Source: Caulobacter soli (GTDB taxonomy: Bacteria > Pseudomonadota > Alphaproteobacteria > Caulobacterales > Caulobacteraceae). Taken from it: a stretch of 64,000 nt of DNA. Where the stretch lies: the NCBI RefSeq assembly GCF_011045195.1, contig NZ_CP049199.1:2170001-2234000 (forward strand), written 5' to 3'. The notes below the pieces were generated by a model. The model saw only the letters and a list, made by a program, of their open reading frames with translations. It had not been told where the DNA came from and did no database searches. This document shows, piece by piece, positions 27,378-35,431 of the stretch; the stretch's first letter is position 1; every line of letters begins with the position of its first letter. A program made the translations under genes and the position numbers.

Positions 27378-28382
27378 TCAGAGCCGGTCGACGTCGAAGA
27401 TCGCCTTGGCGAACTCCGCGGGCGCTTCCTGCGGCGGGTTGTGGCCCACGCCGCCGGTGAACAGCCGATGCTCGTAGCGCCCGGTGAAGCGCTTGGCGTA
27501 GGCGGCCGGCTCGGGATGAGGCGCGCCGTTGGCGTCGCCCTCGATGGTGATCGTCGGGATCGTCACGCTGGGCAGGGCGGCCAGCTTGCGCTCCAGCGCG
27601 TCGTACTTGGTCTCGCCCTCCACCAGACCCAGCCGCCAGCGGTAGTTGTGGATGCTGACGGCGACGTGGTCGGGATTGTCCAGCGCCACGGCCGAACGCG
27701 CGAACACGGCGTCGTCGAACCGCCACTTGGGCGAGGCGGTCTCCCAGATCAGGCGGGCGAAGTCGTGGGTGTACTTGGCGTAGCCCGCCTGGCCGCGCGC
27801 GGTGGAGAAATAGTACTGGTACCACCACTGCAGTTCGGCCTTGGGCGGCAGCGGCGCGCCGGTCGTCGACCGATCCAGGATCAGATAGCCGCTGACGGAC
27901 ACCAGCGCCTTGCAGCGCTCGGGCCAGACGGCGGCCAGGATGGCGGCGGTGCGCGCGCCCCAGTCGTAGCCGGCGACGATCGCCCGCTCGATCTTCAGGG
28001 CGTCCAGCAGGGCGATGGCGTCCTGGGCGATCGCGGCCTGCTGGCCGTTGCGCAAGGCGTCGGCCGAGAGGAAGCGCGTGGTCCCAAAGCCCCGCAGGTG
28101 CGGAATGATCACCCGGTAGCCCTTGGCTGTCAGAAGGGGCGCGACGTCGACATAGCTGTGGATGTCGTAGGGCCAGCCGTGCAGCAGCAGCACGACCGGA
28201 CCGTTGGCCGGGCCCTGATCCACATAGCCGACGTCCAGGTCGCCGGCCTGGATCTGCTTGACCGTCGTGAACCGGGCGATCGGTCCGGCCTCAGCCCGCG
28301 CGACCCCGAACTGGACGGCGGCCGTTCCCACGGCGGCGGCGCCGATCATCCATCGGCGCGACGGGCTGAAGGCTGCGGGCAT
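27378..28382 (-). CDS. Tat-exported alpha/beta hydrolase, epoxide hydrolase-like
   Basis: 334 residues with a Tat-like leader (SPSRRWMIGAAAVG...). The hydrolase fold shows the HGWPYDIHSY oxyanion motif and an Asp nucleophile at Asp140 in GYDWGART, the hallmark of epoxide hydrolases and haloalkane dehalogenases rather than Ser esterases. A C-terminal GVGHNPPQEAP segment supplies the catalytic His. It would act in the periplasm, perhaps in detoxification. Its 3' end faces tRNA-Cys. Confidence 0.88.
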   Translation of the reverse strand: MPAAFSPSRRWMIGAAAVGTAAVQFGVARAEAGPIARFTTVKQIQAGDLDVGYVDQGPANGPVVLLLHGWPYDIHSYVDVAPLLTAKGYRVIIPHLRGFGTTRFLSADALRNGQQAAIAQDAIALLDALKIERAIVAGYDWGARTAAILAAVWPERCKALVSVSGYLILDRSTTGAPLPPKAELQWWYQYYFSTARGQAGYAKYTHDFARLIWETASPKWRFDDAVFARSAVALDNPDHVAVSIHNYRWRLGLVEGETKYDALERKLAALPSVTIPTITIEGDANGAPHPEPAAYAKRFTGRYEHRLFTGGVGHNPPQEAPAEFAKAIFDVDRL

Positions 28383-28445
28383 CGACGGTCATCCTGATGA
28401 GGGTTTGCGTGGCGCGGAGGCTTCCGCCGATTCGAGCCGAGGTCG

Positions 28446-29423
28446 CTAGTTCAGCCGGGGTTTCTTCAACAGCGCGTTGCGGTCGACCGAGCGCAGCTCG
28501 ACCTCGAACACGTCGTCCTCCCGCTGGATGCGCAGAGGGATCGTCACGCCGGCCGGGCCCTGGTCCCAGAGGGCGGTGTAGAACTCGGTCAGGTCCGACA
28601 CCTCGTCGCCCGCGACGGCCAGCACCACGTCGCCGGCGTGCAGCTCGGCGCGGGCGGCGGGGCTGCCGGGCGAAACGCCCACCAGGATCACCTGGGACTC
28701 GGTCTCCTGGGCGAAGACGCCCAGCCAGGGACGCGGCGGATGGGCCGGCTTGCCGCGCGCCAGATCGTCCAGGATCGGCGGCAACAGCTCGGCCGGGACG
28801 AACATGTTCATGGGCTTGGCCTGGCCGTCCCTGGCTTGTCCCGAGAGGCTGAGCGAGCCGACGCCGACCAGTTCGCCCTCGGGGCCGATCAGGGCCGCGC
28901 CGCTCCAGTGCGGATGGGCCGGCTCGGTGATGATCGCTTCGTCCAGCAGATATTCCCAATAGCCGGCGAAGGGCATGCGGGTCAGCACGCGTCCGGCGGC
29001 CGCGTGGGGACGTCCGCCGGCGCCGGCGATGACGACCGGACTGCCGGAGTCGAGGATCTTCGAGGTTCCCAGTCGCAGGGCCGGCAGGTTCAGGGGCTCC
29101 AGCGCCTGGACCAGGCCCAGCCCCGTCTGGCCGTCGAAGCCCAGCACGTGGGCCTGGACCCGCTTGCCGTTGTTGAGCGTCAGCACGACCTGGCTGGCCT
29201 CGGTGATCAGATAGGCCATGGTCAGCACCAGGCCGCTTTCGCTGATCACCATGCCGTTCCCCAGCCGCTCGGTCCCCAGGATGCGGGCGGTGAAGGCGTC
29301 GGCCGGGATCTCGGCCTCCAGGGCCACCACGGACGACAGGACGTGGTCGAGGTCGAAAGCATAGGCGCTGGCGGCGGGGCGCAGCCGCGCTTCGACCTCA
29401 TGCCCTTGGAACGGTGAAGACAA
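28446..29423 (-). CDS. HtrA-like trypsin/PDZ protein with degenerate catalytic triad
   Basis: A TTG start at 29423 is supported by GAGGAG six bases upstream; the frame stays open far beyond, but that extension is low-complexity and lies antisense to other features. The 325-residue protein has a trypsin-like domain (about 45-235) and a PDZ domain (about 240-310). Aligned by eye to DegP, the His of TNNHV is Tyr in LTMAYLI and the Asp of the second motif is Gly in FDGQTGLG, while Ser remains in HWSGAAL. It has no signal peptide, so it is probably a cytoplasmic peptide-binding pseudoprotease. AraC-type gene 29489-30049 lies 65 bases upstream. Confidence 0.8.
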   Translation of the reverse strand: MSSPFQGHEVEARLRPAASAYAFDLDHVLSSVVALEAEIPADAFTARILGTERLGNGMVISESGLVLTMAYLITEASQVVLTLNNGKRVQAHVLGFDGQTGLGLVQALEPLNLPALRLGTSKILDSGSPVVIAGAGGRPHAAAGRVLTRMPFAGYWEYLLDEAIITEPAHPHWSGAALIGPEGELVGVGSLSLSGQARDGQAKPMNMFVPAELLPPILDDLARGKPAHPPRPWLGVFAQETESQVILVGVSPGSPAARAELHAGDVVLAVAGDEVSDLTEFYTALWDQGPAGVTIPLRIQREDDVFEVELRSVDRNALLKKPRLN

Positions 29424-29488
29424 GTCGATCTCCTCTAGGAGACTCAAATCTGGGGCCTGGCGTCGCCTGAACAAGAGGGATGACGTGT

Positions 29489-30049
29489 TCAGGCCGCCAG
29501 GGCGGCGAGGTCGATCGGGCGCTCCGGGTGAGCGCCCTGATGGCCGCGGCGCCAATGGCTGGGCGGCTGACCCGCCAAGGCGCCGAAGGTTCGGCAGAAA
29601 TGGGCCTGGTCGGAAAAGCCGCAGGCCAGGGCGATATGGGCCAGGCTGTCGCGCGTGGTCAGCATCAGGACCTTGGCCCGGGCGATGCGTCGCTCGATGA
29701 TGTAGCTCTTGGCCGTCTGGCCGAAGCTTTCCTTGAACGCATGCGAGAAGTAGCTGGGGCTGAGACGCACCGCCGCGGCCACGTCGCGGACCTGCAGGTT
29801 GCGGTCGCTGTTCTTGTCGATGAAATCGGCCGCCGCGCGCACCTGCCAGGGCGCCAGCTTGCCGGTCTGCTGGTCGCGGGTGAGGCGTCGGACTTCGGCT
29901 TCCAGCAGTTGGCTGGCCTGTTGGACCAGCTCGCGCGCCGTGTCGGGATCGCGGTCGAAGGCGCGGGAGGCGTCGGTGACCAGACGCGCCAGGATCAGGG
30001 TCTGGTCGCGCGGCAGGGTGGAGGTCTGGTTCGCGCCCTTGGAAGTCAT
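29489..30049 (-). CDS. AraC-family transcriptional regulator
   Basis: 186 residues. The first 85 form a helical segment without a recognisable ligand domain. The C-terminal half (about 85-175) has the two helix-turn-helix motifs of AraC, with VRDVAAAVRLSPSYFSHAFK and IALACGFSDQAHFCRTFG. It lies upstream of the HtrA-like gene on the same strand, so it could be co-transcribed with it or control it. The ligand and targets are unknown. Confidence 0.92.
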   Translation of the reverse strand: MTSKGANQTSTLPRDQTLILARLVTDASRAFDRDPDTARELVQQASQLLEAEVRRLTRDQQTGKLAPWQVRAAADFIDKNSDRNLQVRDVAAAVRLSPSYFSHAFKESFGQTAKSYIIERRIARAKVLMLTTRDSLAHIALACGFSDQAHFCRTFGALAGQPPSHWRRGHQGAHPERPIDLAALAA

Positions 30050-30359
30050 GTCCAGCTCGCACCTCTCGTCCGAGACCTCCCGTGCGTGTCCACGGCAGGT
30101 TCAGTTTCGATTTTGCTAGCATCGGCCATGCGCGCTCGCAATGGTCTGAGGAATAACCTGGATATGGCCAAGCTTAAAAACGCCGTTCGATGGGCGTCTT
30201 GTTGTCATTTTTTGTGACGATGGGGATCAATTTCTGACCTGTACGGCTTGATCCCGAAATTTTGGTGCGGTGTTTTTGAACAATTGATGATCGTTTTCGA
30301 CAAGGCCGTGGCCAGCGCCGTCGCCCCGCGACTCCGCGAGGGCGACGGCTCCGTCGTGA
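30050..30359. other. 310-bp AT-richer gap, no gene seen
   Basis: Between the AraC start and the small peptide gene. It holds an inverted repeat GGGATCAA / TTGATCCC (30223-30255), a weak minus-strand terminator-like hairpin (ACGCC / GGCGT with a T run, 30174-30197), and a 9-bp inverted repeat GCCGTCGCC / GGCGACGGC (30317-30349). These could be the 3' end of the small transcript and the AraC promoter. I see no credible reading frame. Confidence 0.5.
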
Positions 30360-30512
30360 TCAGGCGTCGCCGTCGGCGATATCGGCCAGGAGGCCGTTGA
30401 TCGGCTCCTCGTTGAAGCTGGTGACATTGTGGCCCGTGTCGATCACGCCGACCTTGGCGACGTGCGGGGCTTCGACTTCGGTTTCGACCGTGTCGTCCGG
30501 CTTGGTGGTCAT
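30360..30512 (-). CDS. Small acidic peptide of 50 residues, function unknown
   Basis: ATG at 30512 has GGGAG six bases upstream. The peptide starts MTTKPDDTVETEVEAPHV and ends ADIADGDA: Asp/Glu-rich, no Cys, no signal peptide, no membrane segment. Neighbours are an AraC regulator on one side and, divergently, a radical SAM gene. I considered a lasso or other RiPP precursor, but no matching maturation genes are present and the core lacks the expected Thr at position -2. It might also be a small regulator or a non-coding region with a chance frame, although ribosome site, codon use and length support a gene. Confidence 0.6.
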   Translation of the reverse strand: MTTKPDDTVETEVEAPHVAKVGVIDTGHNVTSFNEEPINGLLADIADGDA

Positions 30513-30674
30513 GGGAGACTCCCGATGCGAGGGCCGAACGCCCTTCGCTCGGCGCGCCTCCGGGCAAGCTTGGCATGAATGCGGATCGCCGTCAGCGCGG
30601 GCGACGTTGATCCGTGCGGATGAGAACAGGGCGCCTCGAAACGGGTCGGCGCCTGGACTGGCATGATCATTTGT

Positions 30675-30689
30675 GTTCTTGAAATGTTC
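30675..30689 (+). promoter_or_regulatory. LexA (SOS) box, GTTC-N7-GTTC
   Basis: GTTCTTGAAATGTTC matches exactly the direct-repeat SOS box of alphaproteobacteria. It ends 24 bases before the ATG of the radical SAM gene, where repressor binding would block transcription. It is 162 bases upstream of the divergent small peptide gene. Confidence 0.8.
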
Positions 30690-30713
30690 TCATGGGCGGT
30701 TCATGATCGGCCC

Positions 30714-31817
30714 ATGGTCGCTCCCGCCAATCTTCCCGGTCATCCGCCGTCTGGTCTTCGGGAGGGCGCGCGCGGGCGCGGGGCCAAGTCCAATCGTACC
30801 GGCCGCTTCGAGTCGCAGGTCAGCGAGGCGTTCGACGACGGCTGGGGCGAGGAGGAGGAGCCGGCCCAGATCACCACCACGCTGCAGCCGATGAAGTCGC
30901 GGACCATCATCGCCCGCAACGACAGCCCCGATGTCGGCTTCGAGAGTTCGATCAATCCCTATCGCGGCTGCAGTCATGGCTGCATCTATTGCTACGCCCG
31001 CCCGGCTCACACCTATCTGGGGCATTCGGCCGGGCTGGATTTCGAGACCAAGATCTATTTCAAGCCCGAGGCCGGCAAGCTGCTGGAGCGCGAGCTGTCC
31101 AAGCCGAAATACGTCCCCAAGGTCATCCATATCGGCGGCGACACCGATCCCTATCAGCCCGACGAGCGGCAGTTGCGCGTGACGCGGGCGGTGATCGAGA
31201 CGCTGAGCCGGTTTCGCCATCCCTTCACGATCATCACCAAGTCGAACCTGATCACTCGGGATCTCGATATCCTGGGACCGATGGGGCAGGCGGGACTGGC
31301 GCGGGCGGCGGTGTCGATCACCAGCCTGGACCACCGGCTGTCGCGCGGCATGGAGCCGCGCGCCGCCACGCCCAAGCGCCGGATCGACGCCGTGCGCCAA
31401 CTGGTGGCGGCGGGCGTGCCGACCACGGTGATGTTCGCGCCCTCGATCCCGTCGCTGAACGACCATGAGATGGAAGGCGTGCTGGAGGCCGCCGCGGCCG
31501 CCGGAGCGACCACGGCCGGCTATGTCGCGCTGCGCCTGCCGCTGGAGATCAAGGACCTGTTCGAGGAGTGGCTGGCGGCCGAACATCCCGACCGCGCCAA
31601 GCGGGTGATGTCGCTGATCCGCCAGATGCGCGGCGGGGCGGCCTACAGCTCCGAGTGGGGCAAGCGGATGACCGGCGAGGGACCCGTCGCCGAGGTGATG
31701 AGCCAGCGCTTCCACCTGGCGCGGACGCGCTTTGGGCTGGATCGCAAGCTGCCGCCGCTGGACCTGACCCAGTTCGCCGTGCCGCCCAAGGCGGGCGACC
31801 AGCTGTCGCTGTTCTAG
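30714..31817 (+). CDS. PA0069-family radical SAM protein (SPL-like)
   Basis: 367 residues from ATG 30714; an in-frame ATG at 30663 is rejected because it would place the LexA box in the coding region. The radical SAM cluster motif CSHGCIYC is at Cys86, Cys90 and Cys93, inside INPYRGCSHGCIYCYARP, a signature shared with spore photoproduct lyase-like proteins. It continues through IHIGGDTDPYQPDE and a C-terminal region ending LSLF. It lacks a SPASM domain, so it is not a RiPP maturase. With a LexA box at its promoter, a DNA-damage role is the best inference. Confidence 0.9.
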   Translation: MVAPANLPGHPPSGLREGARGRGAKSNRTGRFESQVSEAFDDGWGEEEEPAQITTTLQPMKSRTIIARNDSPDVGFESSINPYRGCSHGCIYCYARPAHTYLGHSAGLDFETKIYFKPEAGKLLERELSKPKYVPKVIHIGGDTDPYQPDERQLRVTRAVIETLSRFRHPFTIITKSNLITRDLDILGPMGQAGLARAAVSITSLDHRLSRGMEPRAATPKRRIDAVRQLVAAGVPTTVMFAPSIPSLNDHEMEGVLEAAAAAGATTAGYVALRLPLEIKDLFEEWLAAEHPDRAKRVMSLIRQMRGGAAYSSEWGKRMTGEGPVAEVMSQRFHLARTRFGLDRKLPPLDLTQFAVPPKAGDQLSLF

Positions 31818-31847
31818 ACACAGTGCCCTGCGACGCCGAGGGGCCGC

Positions 31848-31935
31848 CCTCGTCCTTCGACAAGCTCAGGATGAGGGTTACTGTTGCAACCGGTTGAATT
31901 CGAAGTCCTCATCCTGAGCTTGTCGAAGGACGAGG
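31848..31935. repeat. Long perfect inverted repeat between convergent genes
   Basis: Two 29-base perfect arms (31848-31876 and 31907-31935) surround a 30-base loop. The core CCTTCGACAAGCTCAGG and its complement would form a long stem in RNA from either strand. It lies between the convergent radical SAM and HAD genes. It looks like a dispersed palindromic element that also ends transcription. Confidence 0.75.
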
Positions 31936-31968
31936 ACTTCGCTGACCGACGAGGCGAATGTCAGAATC

Positions 31969-32616
31969 CTAGATCACTTCCAGGCGCAGACCGTCCGTCT
32001 CGACCACGGTCCTGACGGCCGAGTAGTCGGCGATGGCGTAGGTCGCCGCCAGCGGATGGCGATGGGTGGCGGTGATGGCGATCACCTGGGCGCCGGCCGC
32101 CTGGCCGGCCAACAGGCCGGCGGGGGCGTCCTCGAACACCAGACAGGCCTCGGCGGCCACGCCCAGGCGCTGGGCGGCCAGGCGGTAGCCGTCCGGCGCC
32201 GGCTTGCCGTGCGTGACGTCCTCGGCGGTGATCAGCACGGCGGGGATCGGCAGGCCGGCGGCGGTCAGGCGGCTCAGGGCCAGTTCGCGCTGGGCCGAGG
32301 TGACGATGGCCCAGCGGTCGGACGGCAAGGCGCGCAGGAACGCATCGGCCCCAGGGATCGGCGCGACGTCCTCGATGTCGCTGACCTCGCCGGCCAAGAC
32401 CGCCGCGACCTCGTGGGCGATGTCGATACCGGCCAGGTTCTGGCGGCGGATCGTCTCTTCGGCGCGGACGCCGTGGATGGTGGGCAGGAAGGCCTCGACG
32501 TCCAGGCCGTGGCGCCGCGCCCAGGCGGTCCACACCCGTTCGGTCGCGGCGATGGAGTCGGTCACCGTGCCGTCCATGTCGAACAGGAAGGCGGCGAAGG
32601 CGCTGGTCGGGATCAT
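31969..32616 (-). CDS. HAD-superfamily sugar-phosphatase / phosphomutase-like hydrolase
   Basis: 215 residues, starting MIPTSAFAAFLFDMDGTVTDS. Motif I has nucleophile Asp13 and acid Asp15. A helical cap of the beta-phosphoglucomutase type follows, then motif II (VTSAQ), the Lys (GKPAPDGY) and motif IV (FEDAPAG). Family members act on sugar phosphates, 2-deoxyglucose-6-phosphate or phosphoglycolate; specificity cannot be seen. It is convergent with the radical SAM gene. Confidence 0.9.
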   Translation of the reverse strand: MIPTSAFAAFLFDMDGTVTDSIAATERVWTAWARRHGLDVEAFLPTIHGVRAEETIRRQNLAGIDIAHEVAAVLAGEVSDIEDVAPIPGADAFLRALPSDRWAIVTSAQRELALSRLTAAGLPIPAVLITAEDVTHGKPAPDGYRLAAQRLGVAAEACLVFEDAPAGLLAGQAAGAQVIAITATHRHPLAATYAIADYSAVRTVVETDGLRLEVI

Positions 32617-32690
32617 GCGGCGGCTATGCCATGCTTCGCCGCCTGAAGTCTCGACTTGACCTGCCTGGCCGGTGATCGGAAGCAGGGCGC

Positions 32691-33167
32691 ATGATCACCG
32701 TCGTTCTGCCCACCCACGACAGCGCCGCGCGCCTGGTCCATGTCCTGCCGCTGCTGGTGCCGGCCGCCGTCGACGGCCTGGTCAAGACGGTGGTGTTCGC
32801 CGACGCCGGCTCGACCGACGCCACGCTCGCCATCGCCGAGGACAGCGGCGCGCGGGTGGTCCAGGCGGCGGGCGATGCGGGAGAGCGCTTGGCGGCCGGC
32901 TGCGCGGCGGCCAAGAGCGTCTGGATCCTGGCGCTGGGCGAGGACCTGGTCCTGCCCGAAGCCTGGCGCACGCCCGTCGAGGCGCACCTCGCGGGAGGCG
33001 GCGGCAAGCCGGCCTTTATCGCCGCGCCTGGACTGTTCGGCCGCCCCATGGCGGTTCTGGCGTCTCGGGAGGCCGTCGAGGCGGCCGGTGGTTTCAAGGT
33101 CGGCGCCGAGCCGCTGAAGGCGCTGTTGGGGCGGTTGAAGCCCAAGGCCGTTCGGCTGAAGGTCTGA
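32691..33167 (+). CDS. Short GT2-like glycosyltransferase domain protein
   Basis: 158 residues from ATG 32691. The N-terminus MITVVLPTHDSAARL and FADAGSTDATLAIAEDSGA match the nucleotide-sugar-binding half of GT2 enzymes. The product stops soon after the acceptor side begins, with an FGRPMAVLASREAVEAAGGF segment. It is much shorter than a typical GT2 and lacks a membrane anchor, but small cytoplasmic GT2-like proteins of this type occur. Its stop is one base from that of the convergent kinase gene. Confidence 0.8.
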   Translation: MITVVLPTHDSAARLVHVLPLLVPAAVDGLVKTVVFADAGSTDATLAIAEDSGARVVQAAGDAGERLAAGCAAAKSVWILALGEDLVLPEAWRTPVEAHLAGGGGKPAFIAAPGLFGRPMAVLASREAVEAAGGFKVGAEPLKALLGRLKPKAVRLKV

Positions 33168-33168
33168 T

Positions 33169-33696
33169 CTAGGCTGACCAGGCGGCTTCGACCCGCGCCG
33201 CCAACTTCGCGACATCGACCGGCTCGCGCGTATCAACGCGGATGACTTGGCCGACCCCGACCGGGATGTCGTACTCGGCCAGGATCTCGGGCGACAAGGC
33301 CTTCAGCGGGTGCGCGGCGTGATGGCCCGTGGCCGCCGCCCGCCTGGCGAACCGCCGTGCGGCCTCGGCCGGACCGCAGTCGCAGTGGATCTCGACGATC
33401 CGCGCCTCCAGACCCAGGAGCTTTTCGCGTTCGTAGGCGCTGCGCGGTCGGAAATTGGCTTCGAGCACCGCGAGGGGCGCATGAGCGGCGAGGGCCCAGA
33501 GCAAATTCATCGCCGCGCCGCCGATCCTGCGGGAGGCGGTCAGGTCGCCGCCGCCGTCGCCCAGATCCTCGGTCAGCGTTTCCTTGATCAGGTCCTTGGA
33601 GAACAATGGAAACCCCAGGGCTTTCGCCAACGAGACGGCGAGGGTGGTCTTTCCGGCTCCGGGCGCGCCGGAAACGATCACCAGTCTGGGTTTCAT
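33169..33696 (-). CDS. P-loop AAA/zeta-like small kinase
   Basis: 175 residues. Walker A is GAPGAGKTT (residues 10-18). The next segment has PLFSKDLIKETL, with a Lys/Asp pair as in polynucleotide or zeta-type kinases, and later a LID-like Arg-rich stretch (AARRFARRAAATGHH). It likely phosphorylates a small metabolite or nucleotide. A zeta toxin is possible, but no antitoxin-like gene is adjacent, so a housekeeping role is more likely. Confidence 0.85.
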   Translation of the reverse strand: MKPRLVIVSGAPGAGKTTLAVSLAKALGFPLFSKDLIKETLTEDLGDGGGDLTASRRIGGAAMNLLWALAAHAPLAVLEANFRPRSAYEREKLLGLEARIVEIHCDCGPAEAARRFARRAAATGHHAAHPLKALSPEILAEYDIPVGVGQVIRVDTREPVDVAKLAARVEAAWSA

Positions 33697-33808
33697 GTCG
33701 ATGCTCCGGCAAATATCCGGCGCGGAACCTAATCTCTGGAATCGGACGGGCGGTCACGCCGCCGTGGAGACGTCGCAGGCAGAGCGTGCAGAAACCTTGG
33801 AGACCGAC

Positions 33809-35362
33809 CTACTGATCCAGTCGGAAGTCGATCACCCGCGCGCCGCTGGCCGCCGCGTCCAGGGTCTTGGTCTCCGCGCCCATCAGCTTGCGATAGGTCC
33901 AGTACGAGGCCATGACCTTTTCGACGTAGTTGCGGGTTTCCTGGGCCGGCAGGCTTTCGATCAGCATCAGGGGATCGCAGTCGGCGCCGCCCAGCTGTTC
34001 CTGGACCTTGATCAAAGTGCCCGGGCCACCGTTATAGGCCGCCACGGCGCGGAACAGGTCGGGGCTCTGCAGGCCCCGGTCCATCAGCCAGGTGAAGTAG
34101 TCCTGGCCGACTCGCAGGTTGAAGCTGGGGTCGAGCAGCGGGGTGGTGTCGGCCAGCAGCTTGTCGTCGCCGGCCGCGCGGGCGGCGGCGATCGGCATCA
34201 GCTGCATCAGGCCCACCGCGCCGGCGCCCGAGGTGGCGTAGGGGTCGAAGCGGCTCTCCTGGCGCACCAGGGCGTAGACCATGGCCTTGTCGATCGTGAA
34301 GCCGCCCTTGGGCTCCAGCGGGGGCAGGGGATAGTCCTCGCCGCCGACGCGCTTGACCGCGCGGCCGGCGTTCAGCGGCGCCTTTTCGTTGAGCGCCAGG
34401 GCCAGGTCGGTCCAGTCGCCCCGGGCCTTGGGATCCTCGCTGGCCAAGGACAGGCCGGCGCGCAGCTCCTGGCCGGCCTCGGCCCAGCGGCCGATCTGGG
34501 CCAGGGCGGCGGCGCGGCGCGCGCGCGGGTCGGCGGCCAGCAGGCGGGCCAGGGAGTCGGCGTTCGGCCCCTGATAGGAGACCTTGCTGAGCAGGGCGGC
34601 GATCGGATCGTCCTGGGCCAGGGCCAGGCCGGACAGCGCCAGCTGGCGGGCGGCGATCATGCCGTAGAAGGTGTTGGGCGCGCGGGCCGCCTGGCTGAGC
34701 AGGTCCTCGACGTCGCCGGCCTGGCCGCCCGAAGCGGCCGAGCGCGCGGCCCAGAAGGCGGCGGCCGAACGCAGCCATTCGTCCTGGTTGTCGTCGTTGG
34801 AGACGCGCTCGAAATAGGTCCGGGCCTGGGCGTAGGCCTGCAGGCGGAAGGCGGCGAGGCCCGCGATCCAGGGCTCGCTGGCGGCCTGGGCCAGGGTCAG
34901 GGCCTTTTTCACGTCGCCCGAATAATAGGCCTCACGGGCGGCGCGGGCCTTGTCGGCGGGGGCGGGGCCCTTGGCGCCGGCCACGAACAGGGCCGGGATC
35001 TTCGGCGCGGCGGCGCGGGCCGGCTTGCGCTTGACGGCCAGGGTGTAGACCCGGTCCGCCCCGGCCTGGTCGCCGTAGGCCGCCAGCCAGTCGGTCAGCT
35101 CGTCATAGCTGGCCGCGTAGGCGTTGGGATGCATGATCTTGGAGAATTCAAGCCGGCCCCGCAGGCTGCGGTCGCGGGCGTTGGACGCGGCGGCCTCGGC
35201 GGCGTCGAAATCACCATGGTCGGCGGCGGCGAAGGCGGCGCGATAGAAGCGGGCGTCGGCGTCCGACAGCGGCTCCAGCGCGGACGCATGAACGCTGAAA
35301 GCGGCTATGAGGCAAAACACGAAGGCCGAGAAAACGGCCAGAGGGCGAGCTAGAAGCTGCAA
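33809..35362 (-). CDS. Soluble lytic murein transglycosylase (Slt family)
   Basis: 517 residues with a TTG start at 35362 that opens a signal peptide (ending around HASALE); GGAAACGCA upstream is a weak ribosome site. A long helical superhelix (about 35-345) precedes the lysozyme-like SLT domain with catalytic Glu369 in RQESRFDPYATSGAGA, then GLMQLMPI and a YNGG motif (AAYNGGPG). It cleaves peptidoglycan glycan strands in the periplasm, producing 1,6-anhydromuropeptides. The domain order is that of Slt70. Confidence 0.93.
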   Translation of the reverse strand: MQLLARPLAVFSAFVFCLIAAFSVHASALEPLSDADARFYRAAFAAADHGDFDAAEAAASNARDRSLRGRLEFSKIMHPNAYAASYDELTDWLAAYGDQAGADRVYTLAVKRKPARAAAPKIPALFVAGAKGPAPADKARAAREAYYSGDVKKALTLAQAASEPWIAGLAAFRLQAYAQARTYFERVSNDDNQDEWLRSAAAFWAARSAASGGQAGDVEDLLSQAARAPNTFYGMIAARQLALSGLALAQDDPIAALLSKVSYQGPNADSLARLLAADPRARRAAALAQIGRWAEAGQELRAGLSLASEDPKARGDWTDLALALNEKAPLNAGRAVKRVGGEDYPLPPLEPKGGFTIDKAMVYALVRQESRFDPYATSGAGAVGLMQLMPIAAARAAGDDKLLADTTPLLDPSFNLRVGQDYFTWLMDRGLQSPDLFRAVAAYNGGPGTLIKVQEQLGGADCDPLMLIESLPAQETRNYVEKVMASYWTYRKLMGAETKTLDAAASGARVIDFRLDQ

Positions 35363-35431
35363 TGCGTTTCCACGCCCGACCTCGCAAGAGGCCCCCCGAC
35401 GTGTCCCGTGTCCAACTGGTCGAGCGAATCT

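Noticed and set aside
30360..30512. Small peptide as a lasso peptide or RiPP precursor
   Set aside because: No lasso cyclase, leader peptidase or SPASM radical SAM gene nearby; Thr at -2 is missing, and the neighbouring radical SAM protein is of the PA0069 type.
33169..33696. Zeta toxin of a toxin-antitoxin pair
   Set aside because: The neighbour is a convergent glycosyltransferase gene, not a small antitoxin; P-loop kinases of this size are common.
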